Assembly: GCF_017876775.1 (NCBI RefSeq)
Contig: NZ_JAGIOP010000002.1
Location: 3,844,001 to 3,908,000 of the forward strand
Direction of reading: 5' to 3'
DNA length: 64,000 bases
From: Mycolicibacterium lutetiense
GTDB lineage: Bacteria; Actinomycetota; Actinomycetes; Mycobacteriales; Mycobacteriaceae
The position numbers and the translations under genes are program-made. Below, in pieces: positions 12,023 to 19,673 of this stretch. The first letter of the stretch is position 1. Each line of letters begins with the position of its first letter. Under the pieces are notes generated by a model, which saw nothing but the letters and a program-made list of their open reading frames with translations, did no database searches and was not told the DNA's origin.

Positions 12023-14044
12023 TCAATCCTCGTCTGCACTGTCGGCCGCTCCGACCACCGCGAGGGCATCGCCGGTGGACACCTGCTGACCCACCTCGAC
12101 CGAGAGTTCGGCGACGATCCCGTCGATCGGGCTGGCGATGGTGTGTTCCATCTTCATCGCCTCCACCACGACCAAGGCCTGCCCGGCCGTCACGACGTCG
12201 CCCGCGGCGACGGGCAGCCGGATCACCGAACCCGGCATAGGCGCCGTCAGCGAGCCCGCCGGCTTGAGCGTGCTGGGGTCCAGGAACCGCGGTACCTGGG
12301 TGAACGCAGTGGACCCGGCAGGGCTGTCAACGTAGGCGATGTCGCCGTCGAGGACGACGTCGTAGCCGCGCCGTACCCCGCCGGTCTCCAGGACCACCCG
12401 GTCCGGCCGCTGCACGAGCACCCTGACGTCCTCGACCGGTTTGCCGTCGACTTCGACCTCGACGCCGTCGCGGAGCAGCGCATAGCCCACCCGACGCTCG
12501 CGGCCGTCGGCGGTCAGCCATCCGGTGGACTGCAGTTGGGACGGGTTGTTGCGCCACCCGGCAGGCAGCGTCGGCTGGACGGGGGCCGCCGCGCGGCGTC
12601 CCGCGACCTGGGCGAGTGTGGCCGCGATGGCGTGCAAGCCCTCCCCGTCGCGGTCGATGAGGGCTGCGCCGAGGTCGGCCACGTCGTGGCGGTCGAGGAA
12701 CCCGGTGTCGGTGCCGCGTCCGGCGAACTCGTCGTGGCGCAGAACGCGAACCAGCAGATCCCGGTTGGTGGTGAGTCCGTGGATCCGGGCGCCGGCGAGC
12801 GCGGCGGACAGCGCGCCGAGCGCCTCGGCGCGGGTGGGCGCCCAGGCGATCACCTTGGCCAGCATGGCGTCATAGTGGTGGCTGACCACCGAGCCGTCGC
12901 GCACGCCGGAGTCCACCCGGACCCCGACGTGGTCGGGGATCTGCATCGTGCGCAGCGTTCCGGTCTGCGGCAGGTAGCCCTTCGTGGGGTCCTCGGCGTA
13001 GAGCCGGGCCTCGACCGCGTGGCCGGTGATCCGCGGCTTGCTCACCTCGGCAGGCAGTGGCCGACCCATCGCCACCAGCAACTGCAGGCGCACGAGGTCG
13101 AGCCCGGTGACGAGTTCGGTGACCGGGTGCTCGACCTGCAGCCGGGTGTTCATCTCCAGGAAGGCGAACGTCCCGTCGTCATCGCCGCCGTTCGCGTCGA
13201 GGACGAACTCGACCGTTCCGGCCCCGACGTAACCCACGGCCTGTGCCGCCGCGACCGCCGCCGCGCCCATCCGGGCGCGCAGGTCGTCGTCGACGACGGG
13301 CGAGGGCGCCTCCTCGATGACCTTTTGGTGGCGGCGCTGCACCGAGCACTCCCGCTCGAACAGCGAGACAACCGTGCCGTGCATGTCGGCCAACAGCTGG
13401 ATCTCAACGTGGCGGGGACGCTGCACGTACCGCTCGAGGAACACCGTGCCGTCCGAGAACGCCGACATCGCCTCGCGCGAGGCCGAGGCCACGGCTCCGT
13501 CGAGGTCGTCGGCCGACTCGACAACCCGCATGCCGCGCCCGCCGCCACCCGCGCTCGCCTTGACCAGCAGCGGGTAGCCGATCTCGGCGCCGAGCTTGCG
13601 CAGCTTGTCGGGGTCCAGGCCGGTCGCGTCGCCGCCCGGGAGAACCGGCACGCCCGCATCGGCCATCATCGCCTTGGCCGTCAGCTTGGAACCCATCGCG
13701 TCGATGGCATCCGGCGGCGGGCCGACGAACACGAGCCCGGCGTCGGCGCAGGCCCGCGCGAAGCCGGCGTTCTCCGACATGAAGCCGTAGCCGGGATGCA
13801 CGGCGTCGGCGCCGGTGAGGAGGGCGGCGGCGATCACCCGGTCACCGTCGAGGTAGGTCTCCGCCGGCGAGGAACCCGGTAGCCGGACGGCCTCGTCGGC
13901 ATCGTCCACGTGCCAGGCGTCGGCGTCGGCGTCGGAGTACACGGCGACGGTCGCGATGCCGAGTTCGCGACAGGTGCGAAACACGCGTCGGGCGATCTCT
14001 CCCCGGTTGGCCACCAGCAGCTTCTTGATCACGGGCATCGCCAT
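12023..14044 (-). CDS. Acyl-CoA carboxylase alpha subunit (biotin carboxylase + biotin carrier)
   Basis: A 673-residue two-function subunit. The biotin carboxylase part starts with IKKLLVANRGEIARRVFRTC and includes the ATP-grasp loop KASAGGGGRGMRVV (about 160-175) and FLEMNTRLQVEHPVTE (about 285-300). The C-terminal biotin carrier domain has VVEAMKMEHT, in which the second-to-last Lys is biotinylated. It carboxylates biotin with ATP and bicarbonate for transfer by the beta subunit encoded upstream. The beta stop and this ATG overlap as TGATG at 14044, so the subunits are coupled. Arrangement and length match 3-methylcrotonyl-CoA or geranyl-CoA carboxylase alpha subunits (AccA1-like in mycobacteria), rather than AccA3, which is usually alone. 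Confidence 0.92.
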   Translation of the reverse strand: MAMPVIKKLLVANRGEIARRVFRTCRELGIATVAVYSDADADAWHVDDADEAVRLPGSSPAETYLDGDRVIAAALLTGADAVHPGYGFMSENAGFARACADAGLVFVGPPPDAIDAMGSKLTAKAMMADAGVPVLPGGDATGLDPDKLRKLGAEIGYPLLVKASAGGGGRGMRVVESADDLDGAVASASREAMSAFSDGTVFLERYVQRPRHVEIQLLADMHGTVVSLFERECSVQRRHQKVIEEAPSPVVDDDLRARMGAAAVAAAQAVGYVGAGTVEFVLDANGGDDDGTFAFLEMNTRLQVEHPVTELVTGLDLVRLQLLVAMGRPLPAEVSKPRITGHAVEARLYAEDPTKGYLPQTGTLRTMQIPDHVGVRVDSGVRDGSVVSHHYDAMLAKVIAWAPTRAEALGALSAALAGARIHGLTTNRDLLVRVLRHDEFAGRGTDTGFLDRHDVADLGAALIDRDGEGLHAIAATLAQVAGRRAAAPVQPTLPAGWRNNPSQLQSTGWLTADGRERRVGYALLRDGVEVEVDGKPVEDVRVLVQRPDRVVLETGGVRRGYDVVLDGDIAYVDSPAGSTAFTQVPRFLDPSTLKPAGSLTAPMPGSVIRLPVAAGDVVTAGQALVVVEAMKMEHTIASPIDGIVAELSVEVGQQVSTGDALAVVGAADSADED

Positions 14045-15663
14045 CACATCCGGAACACGCCGTAGCCACGCTGGCCACGGATCTCGCTGTTGTGGACCAC
14101 GGAAAGGCAGAACCCGAGAACGGTACGGGTGTCGCGCGGGTCGATGATCCCGTCGTCGTAGAGCCTGCCGCTGTTGGCCAGCGCCAACGACTCACGCTCG
14201 ATCTGGCCCTCGACGGCAGCGCGCATCTGGGCGTCGGCCTCCTCGTCGAACGGGAGCCCCCGGTCGGCGGCCGACTCGCGGGCCACGATCGACAGCACGC
14301 CCGCGAGCTGGGCCGGGCCCATGACGGCCGAACGCGAGTTGGGCCAGGTGAACAGGAAGCGGGGAAAGTAGGACCGCCCGCACATCCCGTAATTGCCCGC
14401 ACCGTAGGACGCGCCCATCACGATCGTCAGGTGTGGGACAGCGCTGTTGGAGACGGCGTTGATCATCTTCGCGCCGTCCTTGATGATGCCACCCTGCTCG
14501 TACTCCGCGCCGACCATGTAGCCGGTGGTGTTCTGCAGAAACACCAGTGGCGTGTCGATCTGGTTCGCCAGCTGAATAAACTGGGCGGCCTTCTCCGCCT
14601 CCTCGCTGAACAGGATTCCGCGCGCGTTGGCAAGGATCCCTACCGGGTATCCGTGGATCGAGGCCCAACCGGTGACCAGCGAGGTGCCGTATAGCGGCTT
14701 GAACTCGTCGAAGGCGGACCCGTCCACGATTCGGGCGATGACATCACGTGGGTCGAAGGGAACCTTCGGGTCCACCGAAGCGATCCCGAGGAGTTGGTCG
14801 GGGTCTCGCAGCGGGGGGGTCGGTGGCTGTGTCGGGCCGGGCCCGAGCTTGCGCCAGTTCAGTCTGGCCATGATGCGCCGCCCGATCCGGATGGCGTCCT
14901 GCTCGTCCTCGGCCATGTAGTCGGCCAGCCCGGAGGTGCGGGCGTGCATGTCGGCGCCGCCGAGCGACTCGTCGTCGGACACTTCGCCGGTCGCCATCTT
15001 CACCAGCGGCGGACCACCGAGGAAGACCTTGGACCGGTTGCGGACCATCACCACGTAATCACACATGCCGGGGATGTACGCGCCGCCTGCCGTCGAGTTA
15101 CCGAATACCAGCGCCAGTGTCGGCAGGCCCTGCGCGCTGTGCTGGGTGAGGTCGTTGAATAGCTGGCCCCCGGGCACGAAGATCTCGGCCTGCGTGGGCA
15201 GGTCCGCCCCGCCCGACTCGACGACGTTGATGATGGGCAGCCGGTTCTCGCGGGCGACTGCCATGCCCCGGAACACTTTTCGGAAGGTGTAGGGGTTCGA
15301 GGCTCCGCCGCGCACGGTCGGGTCGTGCGCGATGATCATCGACTCGACGCCTTCGACGATGCCGATGCCGACCACAACGCTGCCGCCCACCGGAAACTTC
15401 GTGCCCCACGCCGCGAACGGACAGAGTTCCAGGAAGGCCGTGTCGGGGTCGATGAGCAGCTCGACGCGCTCCCGAGCCAGCATCTTGCCGCGGCTACGGT
15501 GCCGGGCGACGTACTTCTCGCCGCCGCCACCGTTGGCCAGCGCCAGCTGTTCGGCGAGCGCATGGAGCTGCGCGATGAGTCCCTCGCGATTCTCGAGGTA
15601 TACCGGCGCGCGGGTGTCGACCCGGTCGGGCAGGACGTCAATCAACTTTCCTCCAGGTGACAT
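14044..15663 (-). CDS. Acyl-CoA carboxylase beta subunit (carboxyltransferase)
   Basis: A 539-residue carboxyltransferase of the methylcrotonyl-CoA type. The crotonase-fold halves are both present: N-terminal region with AHDPTVRGGASNPYT and FGNSTAGGAYIPGMCDYVV (acyl-CoA carboxyl pocket), and C-terminal with LVFLQNTTGYMVGAEYEQGG and VMGASYGAGNYGMCGR. The motif GASYGAGNYGM is typical of methylcrotonyl-CoA/geranyl-CoA carboxylases. The ATG at 15663 has AGGAG ten bases upstream; a TTG one codon earlier is also open. It is the first gene of the leftward cluster and is divergent from the acyl-CoA dehydrogenase at 15773. Which acyl-CoA is carboxylated cannot be decided, but 3-methylcrotonyl-CoA or a longer branched homologue is most likely. 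Confidence 0.92.
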   Translation of the reverse strand: MSPGGKLIDVLPDRVDTRAPVYLENREGLIAQLHALAEQLALANGGGGEKYVARHRSRGKMLARERVELLIDPDTAFLELCPFAAWGTKFPVGGSVVVGIGIVEGVESMIIAHDPTVRGGASNPYTFRKVFRGMAVARENRLPIINVVESGGADLPTQAEIFVPGGQLFNDLTQHSAQGLPTLALVFGNSTAGGAYIPGMCDYVVMVRNRSKVFLGGPPLVKMATGEVSDDESLGGADMHARTSGLADYMAEDEQDAIRIGRRIMARLNWRKLGPGPTQPPTPPLRDPDQLLGIASVDPKVPFDPRDVIARIVDGSAFDEFKPLYGTSLVTGWASIHGYPVGILANARGILFSEEAEKAAQFIQLANQIDTPLVFLQNTTGYMVGAEYEQGGIIKDGAKMINAVSNSAVPHLTIVMGASYGAGNYGMCGRSYFPRFLFTWPNSRSAVMGPAQLAGVLSIVARESAADRGLPFDEEADAQMRAAVEGQIERESLALANSGRLYDDGIIDPRDTRTVLGFCLSVVHNSEIRGQRGYGVFRM

Positions 15664-15688
15664 CAACGTCGATCTCCTGACACGCTAC

Positions 15689-15704
15689 GTTATCGGTCAT
15701 TAAC
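15689..15704. promoter_or_regulatory. Dyad GTTA-N8-TAAC in divergent promoter
   Basis: The 109-bp spacer between the carboxylase beta gene and the divergent acyl-CoA dehydrogenase gene contains GTTATCGGTCATTAAC, an exact GTTA/TAAC dyad with an 8-bp centre. It is placed where an operator could control both directions. A second dyad of the same form is at 9027-9042, at the other end of the leftward cluster. The regulator is not identified; no regulatory gene is adjacent, the nearest being the TetR gene at 17.1 kb. Confidence 0.45.
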
Positions 15705-15772
15705 ATTCGACGACAATGGGGTCGACGTGGCAATCGTGCCGTCCCCGAGTGATCACAGCAGGAGCAACTCAC

Positions 15773-16951
15773 ATGAAACAGCCGGATCAGCGGGAAGCGG
15801 AGGCGGCCGCAGCCGACCCGTGGATGACGCCCGAGCGCATCTCGTTGCGCAACCTCGCGATGTCGTTCACCCAGAAGGAGATCGTTCCTCACCTGCAAGA
15901 CTGGGAGGACGCCGGAGAGCTCCCTAGAGAACTCCACCGCCGCGCAGCCGCAGCGGGGTTGCTGGGCATCGGGTTCGCCGAAGAGATCGGTGGCTCCGGC
16001 GGTGACCTGCGCGACCTGGTGCTGCTCACCGAGGCCGTGATGGAGGCCGGCGGCTCGTCGGGCTTACTGGCCAGCCTACTTACGCATCACATCGCAGTGC
16101 CCCATATGGCCGCGCAGGGCGATCCCGAGCAGATCCGCAGCTTCGTGGCGCCGACCCTGGCCGGGGAGAAGATCGGCAGCCTTGGCATCACCGAACCCGA
16201 CACCGGTTCTGACGTCGCCGGCATCCGCACTACCGCACGGCGCGACGGCGACCACTACGTGGTCAACGGTGCGAAGCTGTTCATCACCTCGGGTGTCCGC
16301 GCCGATTTCGTGACCACCGCCGTGCGTACCGGCGGCCCGGGCCCGTCGGGGATTTCTCTGCTCGTGGTGGAGCGTGGCGCCACGGGTTTCTTGGTCTCGC
16401 GGGCACTGAAGAAGATGGGCTGGCTGTGCTCCGATACCGCCGAACTCGGATTCACCGACGTGCGCGTGCCGGTGGTCAATCTGGTTGGCCCCGAAGGCAG
16501 CGGATTCCTGCAGATCATGCAACAGTTCCAGGTCGAACGTGCTTTCATCGCCGTCCAGTGCTACGCCACGGCCCAGCGCTGCCTCGACCTGACGCTGGAT
16601 TGGGTGAAGAAGCGCGAAACCTTCGGTCGACCGCTATCCACCCGACAGGTGGTGCGGCACAAGATCGTCGATATCGCGACGGCCGTCGACGTCGCCCGTA
16701 CGTACACCCGTGCCGCTGTGGACCGCATCGTCGCCGGAGACACCGACGTGCGGATGGTCTCGATGGCCAAGAACCAAGCCGTAGAGGCCTGCGCGCTCGC
16801 CGTTGACACGGCCGTCCAACTATACGGTGGCATGGGCTACCTACGCGAGACCGAGGTCGAAAGGCACTATCGCGATTCGCGCATCCTGGGTATCGGGGGC
16901 GGCACCACCGAAATCATGAAGGAGATCATCGCCAAGCAGATTGGCCTCTGA
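15773..16951 (+). CDS. Acyl-CoA dehydrogenase (FadE-type)
   Basis: A 392-residue acyl-CoA dehydrogenase with the standard landmarks: LGITEPDTGSDVAGIRTT (FAD/substrate loop, about 130-147), NGAKLFITSGVRADF, the probable catalytic Glu in QFQVERAFIAV near 250, AVDTAVQLYGGMGYLRETEVER, and the C-terminal GGGTTEIMKEIIAKQIG. ATG 15773 is preferred over an earlier GTG because AGGAG lies 7 bases upstream. It is transcribed away from the carboxylase/ligase cluster from a shared divergent promoter, so it probably serves the same acyl-CoA pathway as a second dehydrogenation step or a step on a longer homologue. Confidence 0.92.
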   Translation: MKQPDQREAEAAAADPWMTPERISLRNLAMSFTQKEIVPHLQDWEDAGELPRELHRRAAAAGLLGIGFAEEIGGSGGDLRDLVLLTEAVMEAGGSSGLLASLLTHHIAVPHMAAQGDPEQIRSFVAPTLAGEKIGSLGITEPDTGSDVAGIRTTARRDGDHYVVNGAKLFITSGVRADFVTTAVRTGGPGPSGISLLVVERGATGFLVSRALKKMGWLCSDTAELGFTDVRVPVVNLVGPEGSGFLQIMQQFQVERAFIAVQCYATAQRCLDLTLDWVKKRETFGRPLSTRQVVRHKIVDIATAVDVARTYTRAAVDRIVAGDTDVRMVSMAKNQAVEACALAVDTAVQLYGGMGYLRETEVERHYRDSRILGIGGGTTEIMKEIIAKQIGL

Positions 16952-17098
16952 GTGAAGCCGCCATTCGACAGCAGGAGCGTCGGCTTGGCAGGTCGACGAG
17001 ACGGACCTTCCACCGTTTCTAAGGTAAGTCAACGGTGTGTCACGACCCCTGCGGCCAATGCAGCCTCCGCCACCGGGAAATTGCCTCCGGAGTACCAG

Positions 17099-17740
17099 CT
17101 AGCCAAACTTATCAACCACGTAGCGGCGAGCCAGCGTCTCAGCAAGTCTACTCGTATGTTCGACGATGTCGACCTGACTTACATCGACCAGTAGTCCTGC
17201 GTGCCAAGCGCTGATCAGTTCGACGAAGCCGCCGACCGCTACAAACGTGTCCATACGCAGAGCCATTTCGTCTGCGTCAGGCTTCAGATGCGGCTTGCTG
17301 GCGGCCATGACGAGCTGGGTTGCTTCCTGCAAGGCCACCGCTCGGCGATCTTGCAATGTTGAACTGCCGACGTGCTGTGTCAGCAGGATCTGTGCTCGCC
17401 CGGCATCCTGCGCGATGCGGAGAACAACGATCGAGATTGCGGCGCGAATGGTTTCGATCGGTGGTTGACCGACGCGTTCGGCAAATGTTGCCGAAACCTC
17501 GCCGAGCATCTCGTCCCGCACGTTGTCCCACGCTGCTACGAGCAACTCATCGCGCGTCTTGAACTCCTCGTAGAAATATCGGTCGTTCAGCGCGGCTCTG
17601 GAGCAGACCCCACGCATTGTCACGGCAGCCCATCCGCTTTCCGTCCAGATCTCCGTCGCCGCGTTCACTAGGCGCCGCCGCCGGTCAGCCCGTCGTTCGG
17701 CGCCAGTACGCCCGCCCCACCTTGCTGCCTTTGTCCGCAC
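17099..17740 (-). CDS. TetR family transcriptional regulator
   Basis: The frame encodes a TetR protein: RRRRLVNAATEIWTESGWAA begins the DNA-binding domain and MRGVCSRAALNDRYFYEEF is its helix-turn-helix, with the unusual recognition helix ending NDRYFYEEFK. The rest is a helical ligand-binding part. The frame is open up to 17797, but that would put the start inside a 39-bp palindrome at 17778-17816 that looks like the operator; GTG 17740 or ATG 17773 is therefore more likely, and 17740 is given here without a clear ribosome-binding site. It is divergent from the SDR gene at 17882 and very probably represses the following oxidative operon. Confidence 0.85.
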   Translation of the reverse strand: MRTKAARWGGRTGAERRADRRRRLVNAATEIWTESGWAAVTMRGVCSRAALNDRYFYEEFKTRDELLVAAWDNVRDEMLGEVSATFAERVGQPPIETIRAAISIVVLRIAQDAGRAQILLTQHVGSSTLQDRRAVALQEATQLVMAASKPHLKPDADEMALRMDTFVAVGGFVELISAWHAGLLVDVSQVDIVEHTSRLAETLARRYVVDKFG

Positions 17741-17777
17741 GAATACATCTTGACAAAGGCAGGAGCGCCGCATCAAA

Positions 17778-17816
17778 CTGGTGGCAGGCGACCACAATTG
17801 TGTTCGCCGCCACCAG
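17778..17816. promoter_or_regulatory. 39-bp near-perfect palindrome, probable TetR operator
   Basis: The core GGCGACCACAATTGTGTTCG-CC (17787-17808) is palindromic over 22 bp except for one mismatched pair, and is flanked by CTGGTGGC and GCCACCAG as outer arms. It sits in the spacer between the divergent TetR (17740 leftward) and SDR (17882 rightward) genes. Length, symmetry and position are those of a TetR-dimer operator covering both promoters. Confidence 0.7.
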
Positions 17817-17881
17817 ATGGCTGCAGGCCGGCTTGTCTCACAGGTCAGGCGTCGCCGTAATCTGCAAAGGATTCAGTAGTG

Positions 17882-18718
17882 ATGGATATCTTGAGGTGGG
17901 ACAGACCGCCTCGCCTGAGCCGCCGCGCCAACGCGGTCGTAACGGGAGCGGGCAGCGGAATTGGCCGTGCCTTCGCGGTGGAGCTCGCCCGTAGAGGTGG
18001 ACGAGTGGTGTGTGCCGACATCGACCCGGTGCGTGCCAAGGAGACGGTCGGGCTCGTCGTCCAAGCCGGCGGCGAGGGGCTCGACATCGCATGCGATGTC
18101 ACGGACGAAGAGCAGGTCCGCGAACTCGCCGACAGCGCCGAGAAGTGGTTCGGCGCGGCAGCCAGCCTGGTGATCAACAACGCGGGCATCGGAATCGGTG
18201 GCAATGTCATCGGCGCGACGCCCAAGCGGGACTGGGAAGCGACACTTTCAGTCAACTTGTGGGGAGTGATTTACGGCTGCGAGATCTTCGTACCGCGACT
18301 TCGTGCGAAGGGCAGCGGGGGAATTATCAACGTCGCATCGGCTGCAAGTTTTGGAGCAGCGCCCCGGATGGGTGCCTATAACGTCAGCAAGGCCGGCGTG
18401 CTCTCGCTATCCGAGACTTTGGCGGCCGAGCTGAGTGGTACTGGTGTGGCGGTGACTGTACTGTGCCCGACATTTGTCAAGACCAACATCGTCGATAACC
18501 CTGGTATTGAGGAGTCGGCCGCCAAGCTGGCAACGAATTTGATGAAGTGGACCGGCGTGTCGGCGGAATCGGTGGCGCGCAAAACGTTGGACGCGAACGA
18601 TCGCGGTCAGTTGCACGTCCTACCCCAAGTCGACGCGAAGATTCTCTGGTTATTTAAGCGGGCAGTGCCTGCCACGTATACCCGTGCGCTCGGTTTGGTT
18701 GAGCGAATCGCGCGCTAA
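17882..18718 (+). CDS. Short-chain dehydrogenase/reductase
   Basis: A 278-residue classical SDR. TGAGSGIGRAFA (about residues 20-31) is the NAD(P) glycine motif, CDV at the adenine-ring site, NNAGIGIGG the central motif, Ser in NVASAASFG, and the catalytic YNVSK near residue 164. The Asp at the end of beta2 (VCADID) suggests NAD(H). The C-terminal hydrophobic segment ending near RALGLVERIAR resembles mycobacterial SadH-type SDRs. Start ATG 17882, with AAAGGA nine bases upstream (GTG 17879 also possible). It is the first gene of a rightward operon with the di-iron protein and BVMO genes and would supply or remove the ketone handled by the BVMOs. Confidence 0.9.
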   Translation: MDILRWDRPPRLSRRANAVVTGAGSGIGRAFAVELARRGGRVVCADIDPVRAKETVGLVVQAGGEGLDIACDVTDEEQVRELADSAEKWFGAAASLVINNAGIGIGGNVIGATPKRDWEATLSVNLWGVIYGCEIFVPRLRAKGSGGIINVASAASFGAAPRMGAYNVSKAGVLSLSETLAAELSGTGVAVTVLCPTFVKTNIVDNPGIEESAAKLATNLMKWTGVSAESVARKTLDANDRGQLHVLPQVDAKILWLFKRAVPATYTRALGLVERIAR

Positions 18719-18749
18719 GTCATTCCAGACAAAGACAAAGGAGACTCCA

Positions 18750-19673
18750 ATGGCATTCAAATACAGCGATATGCTCGAGACGATCAAGAATCGGCAGTGG
18801 GCGCTGGCCGACATCGATTGGGATGCGCCGGGCGCCGATAAAATCACTGATGAGCAGCGGCCCGAACTGAAGCAGTTCATGGCTGACGTGGTGTGGATAG
18901 AACACGTCGGTGCACGCGCGTTCGCCGCCATGGCGCCGAAAGCGCCGTTCGAGGCTCTAGGTGACATCTACCGGTATTTCCATGCCGAGGAGCAGCGGCA
19001 CGCCAACGCGGAGCTGGCGCTCATGCAGCGGTGGGGGATGCTCGAGGAAGGGGAAATCCCGGTGCCGAACAAGAATATTCGACTGGTCATCGAGTGGATC
19101 GACCGATACGCCGAGGCCCTCCCGCTGACGGTGATCGGAGCGGCGATCCCAGCCTTGGAGACTGCGCTCGACGGAGCATTGCTCAAGTTCCTTCTCGACG
19201 AGGTGCAGGATCCGCTCTGCGCCGAGGTCTTCAACAAGGTCAACAACGACGAATCGCGGCACTTGGCAGTGGGATTCCAGGTTCTGAACGACCTCGGCGC
19301 CAGCCCCATGCGCATTCATGCGACTCAGACGATGGGGGCGCTCATCGACCCGAGAATCCTTCTCGGCGGCGTCCTCTACGTGCCGTTGCTCACCAGGATG
19401 TTGACCAATCTCAACGCCATGGGATTGTCGGAGGAGAAGCTCTACAACGCGGTGATGCGGTACGAGAACGTCGGAGATCGTAGTGAGTTCACGCGCCGCG
19501 TTCCGGGCTACCACATCTTGAAGGCTCACATGTCCGCCAGCATCAAGCGTTCTCAGCCATTGCATTTCATTTCGCAGCGGCTGGGTACCGCGATCGACCA
19601 CTTCCCCACCGAGGTGCTCGGTAAGTCACCGACGTGGACAGAAGAGCTGACCTACGAACCGGTGGCCAGATGA
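18750..19673 (+). CDS. Ferritin-like di-iron protein, putative oxygenase
   Basis: A 307-residue helical protein with ferritin-like carboxylate-bridged di-iron ligands: Glu in VWIEHVGARA, E-x-x-H in FHAEEQRHANAE, Glu in PALETALDG, and E-x-x-H in NNDESRHLAVGF. These six ligands in four helices are what acyl-ACP desaturases, AurF-type N-oxygenases and related proteins use. It has no signal peptide. ATG 18750 has AAAGGAGA upstream. The gene is between an SDR and a BVMO, and its TGA overlaps the next ATG (ATGA), so it is translated together with the BVMO. A role as the O2-activating oxygenase or desaturase that starts the pathway is an inference; the substrate is unknown. Confidence 0.7.
   Translation: MAFKYSDMLETIKNRQWALADIDWDAPGADKITDEQRPELKQFMADVVWIEHVGARAFAAMAPKAPFEALGDIYRYFHAEEQRHANAELALMQRWGMLEEGEIPVPNKNIRLVIEWIDRYAEALPLTVIGAAIPALETALDGALLKFLLDEVQDPLCAEVFNKVNNDESRHLAVGFQVLNDLGASPMRIHATQTMGALIDPRILLGGVLYVPLLTRMLTNLNAMGLSEEKLYNAVMRYENVGDRSEFTRRVPGYHILKAHMSASIKRSQPLHFISQRLGTAIDHFPTEVLGKSPTWTEELTYEPVAR

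Noticed and set aside
12143..13882. Long rightward frame opposite the carboxylase alpha gene
   Set aside because: It is a GC-rich antisense shadow with no domain; the leftward frame contains all biotin carboxylase motifs.
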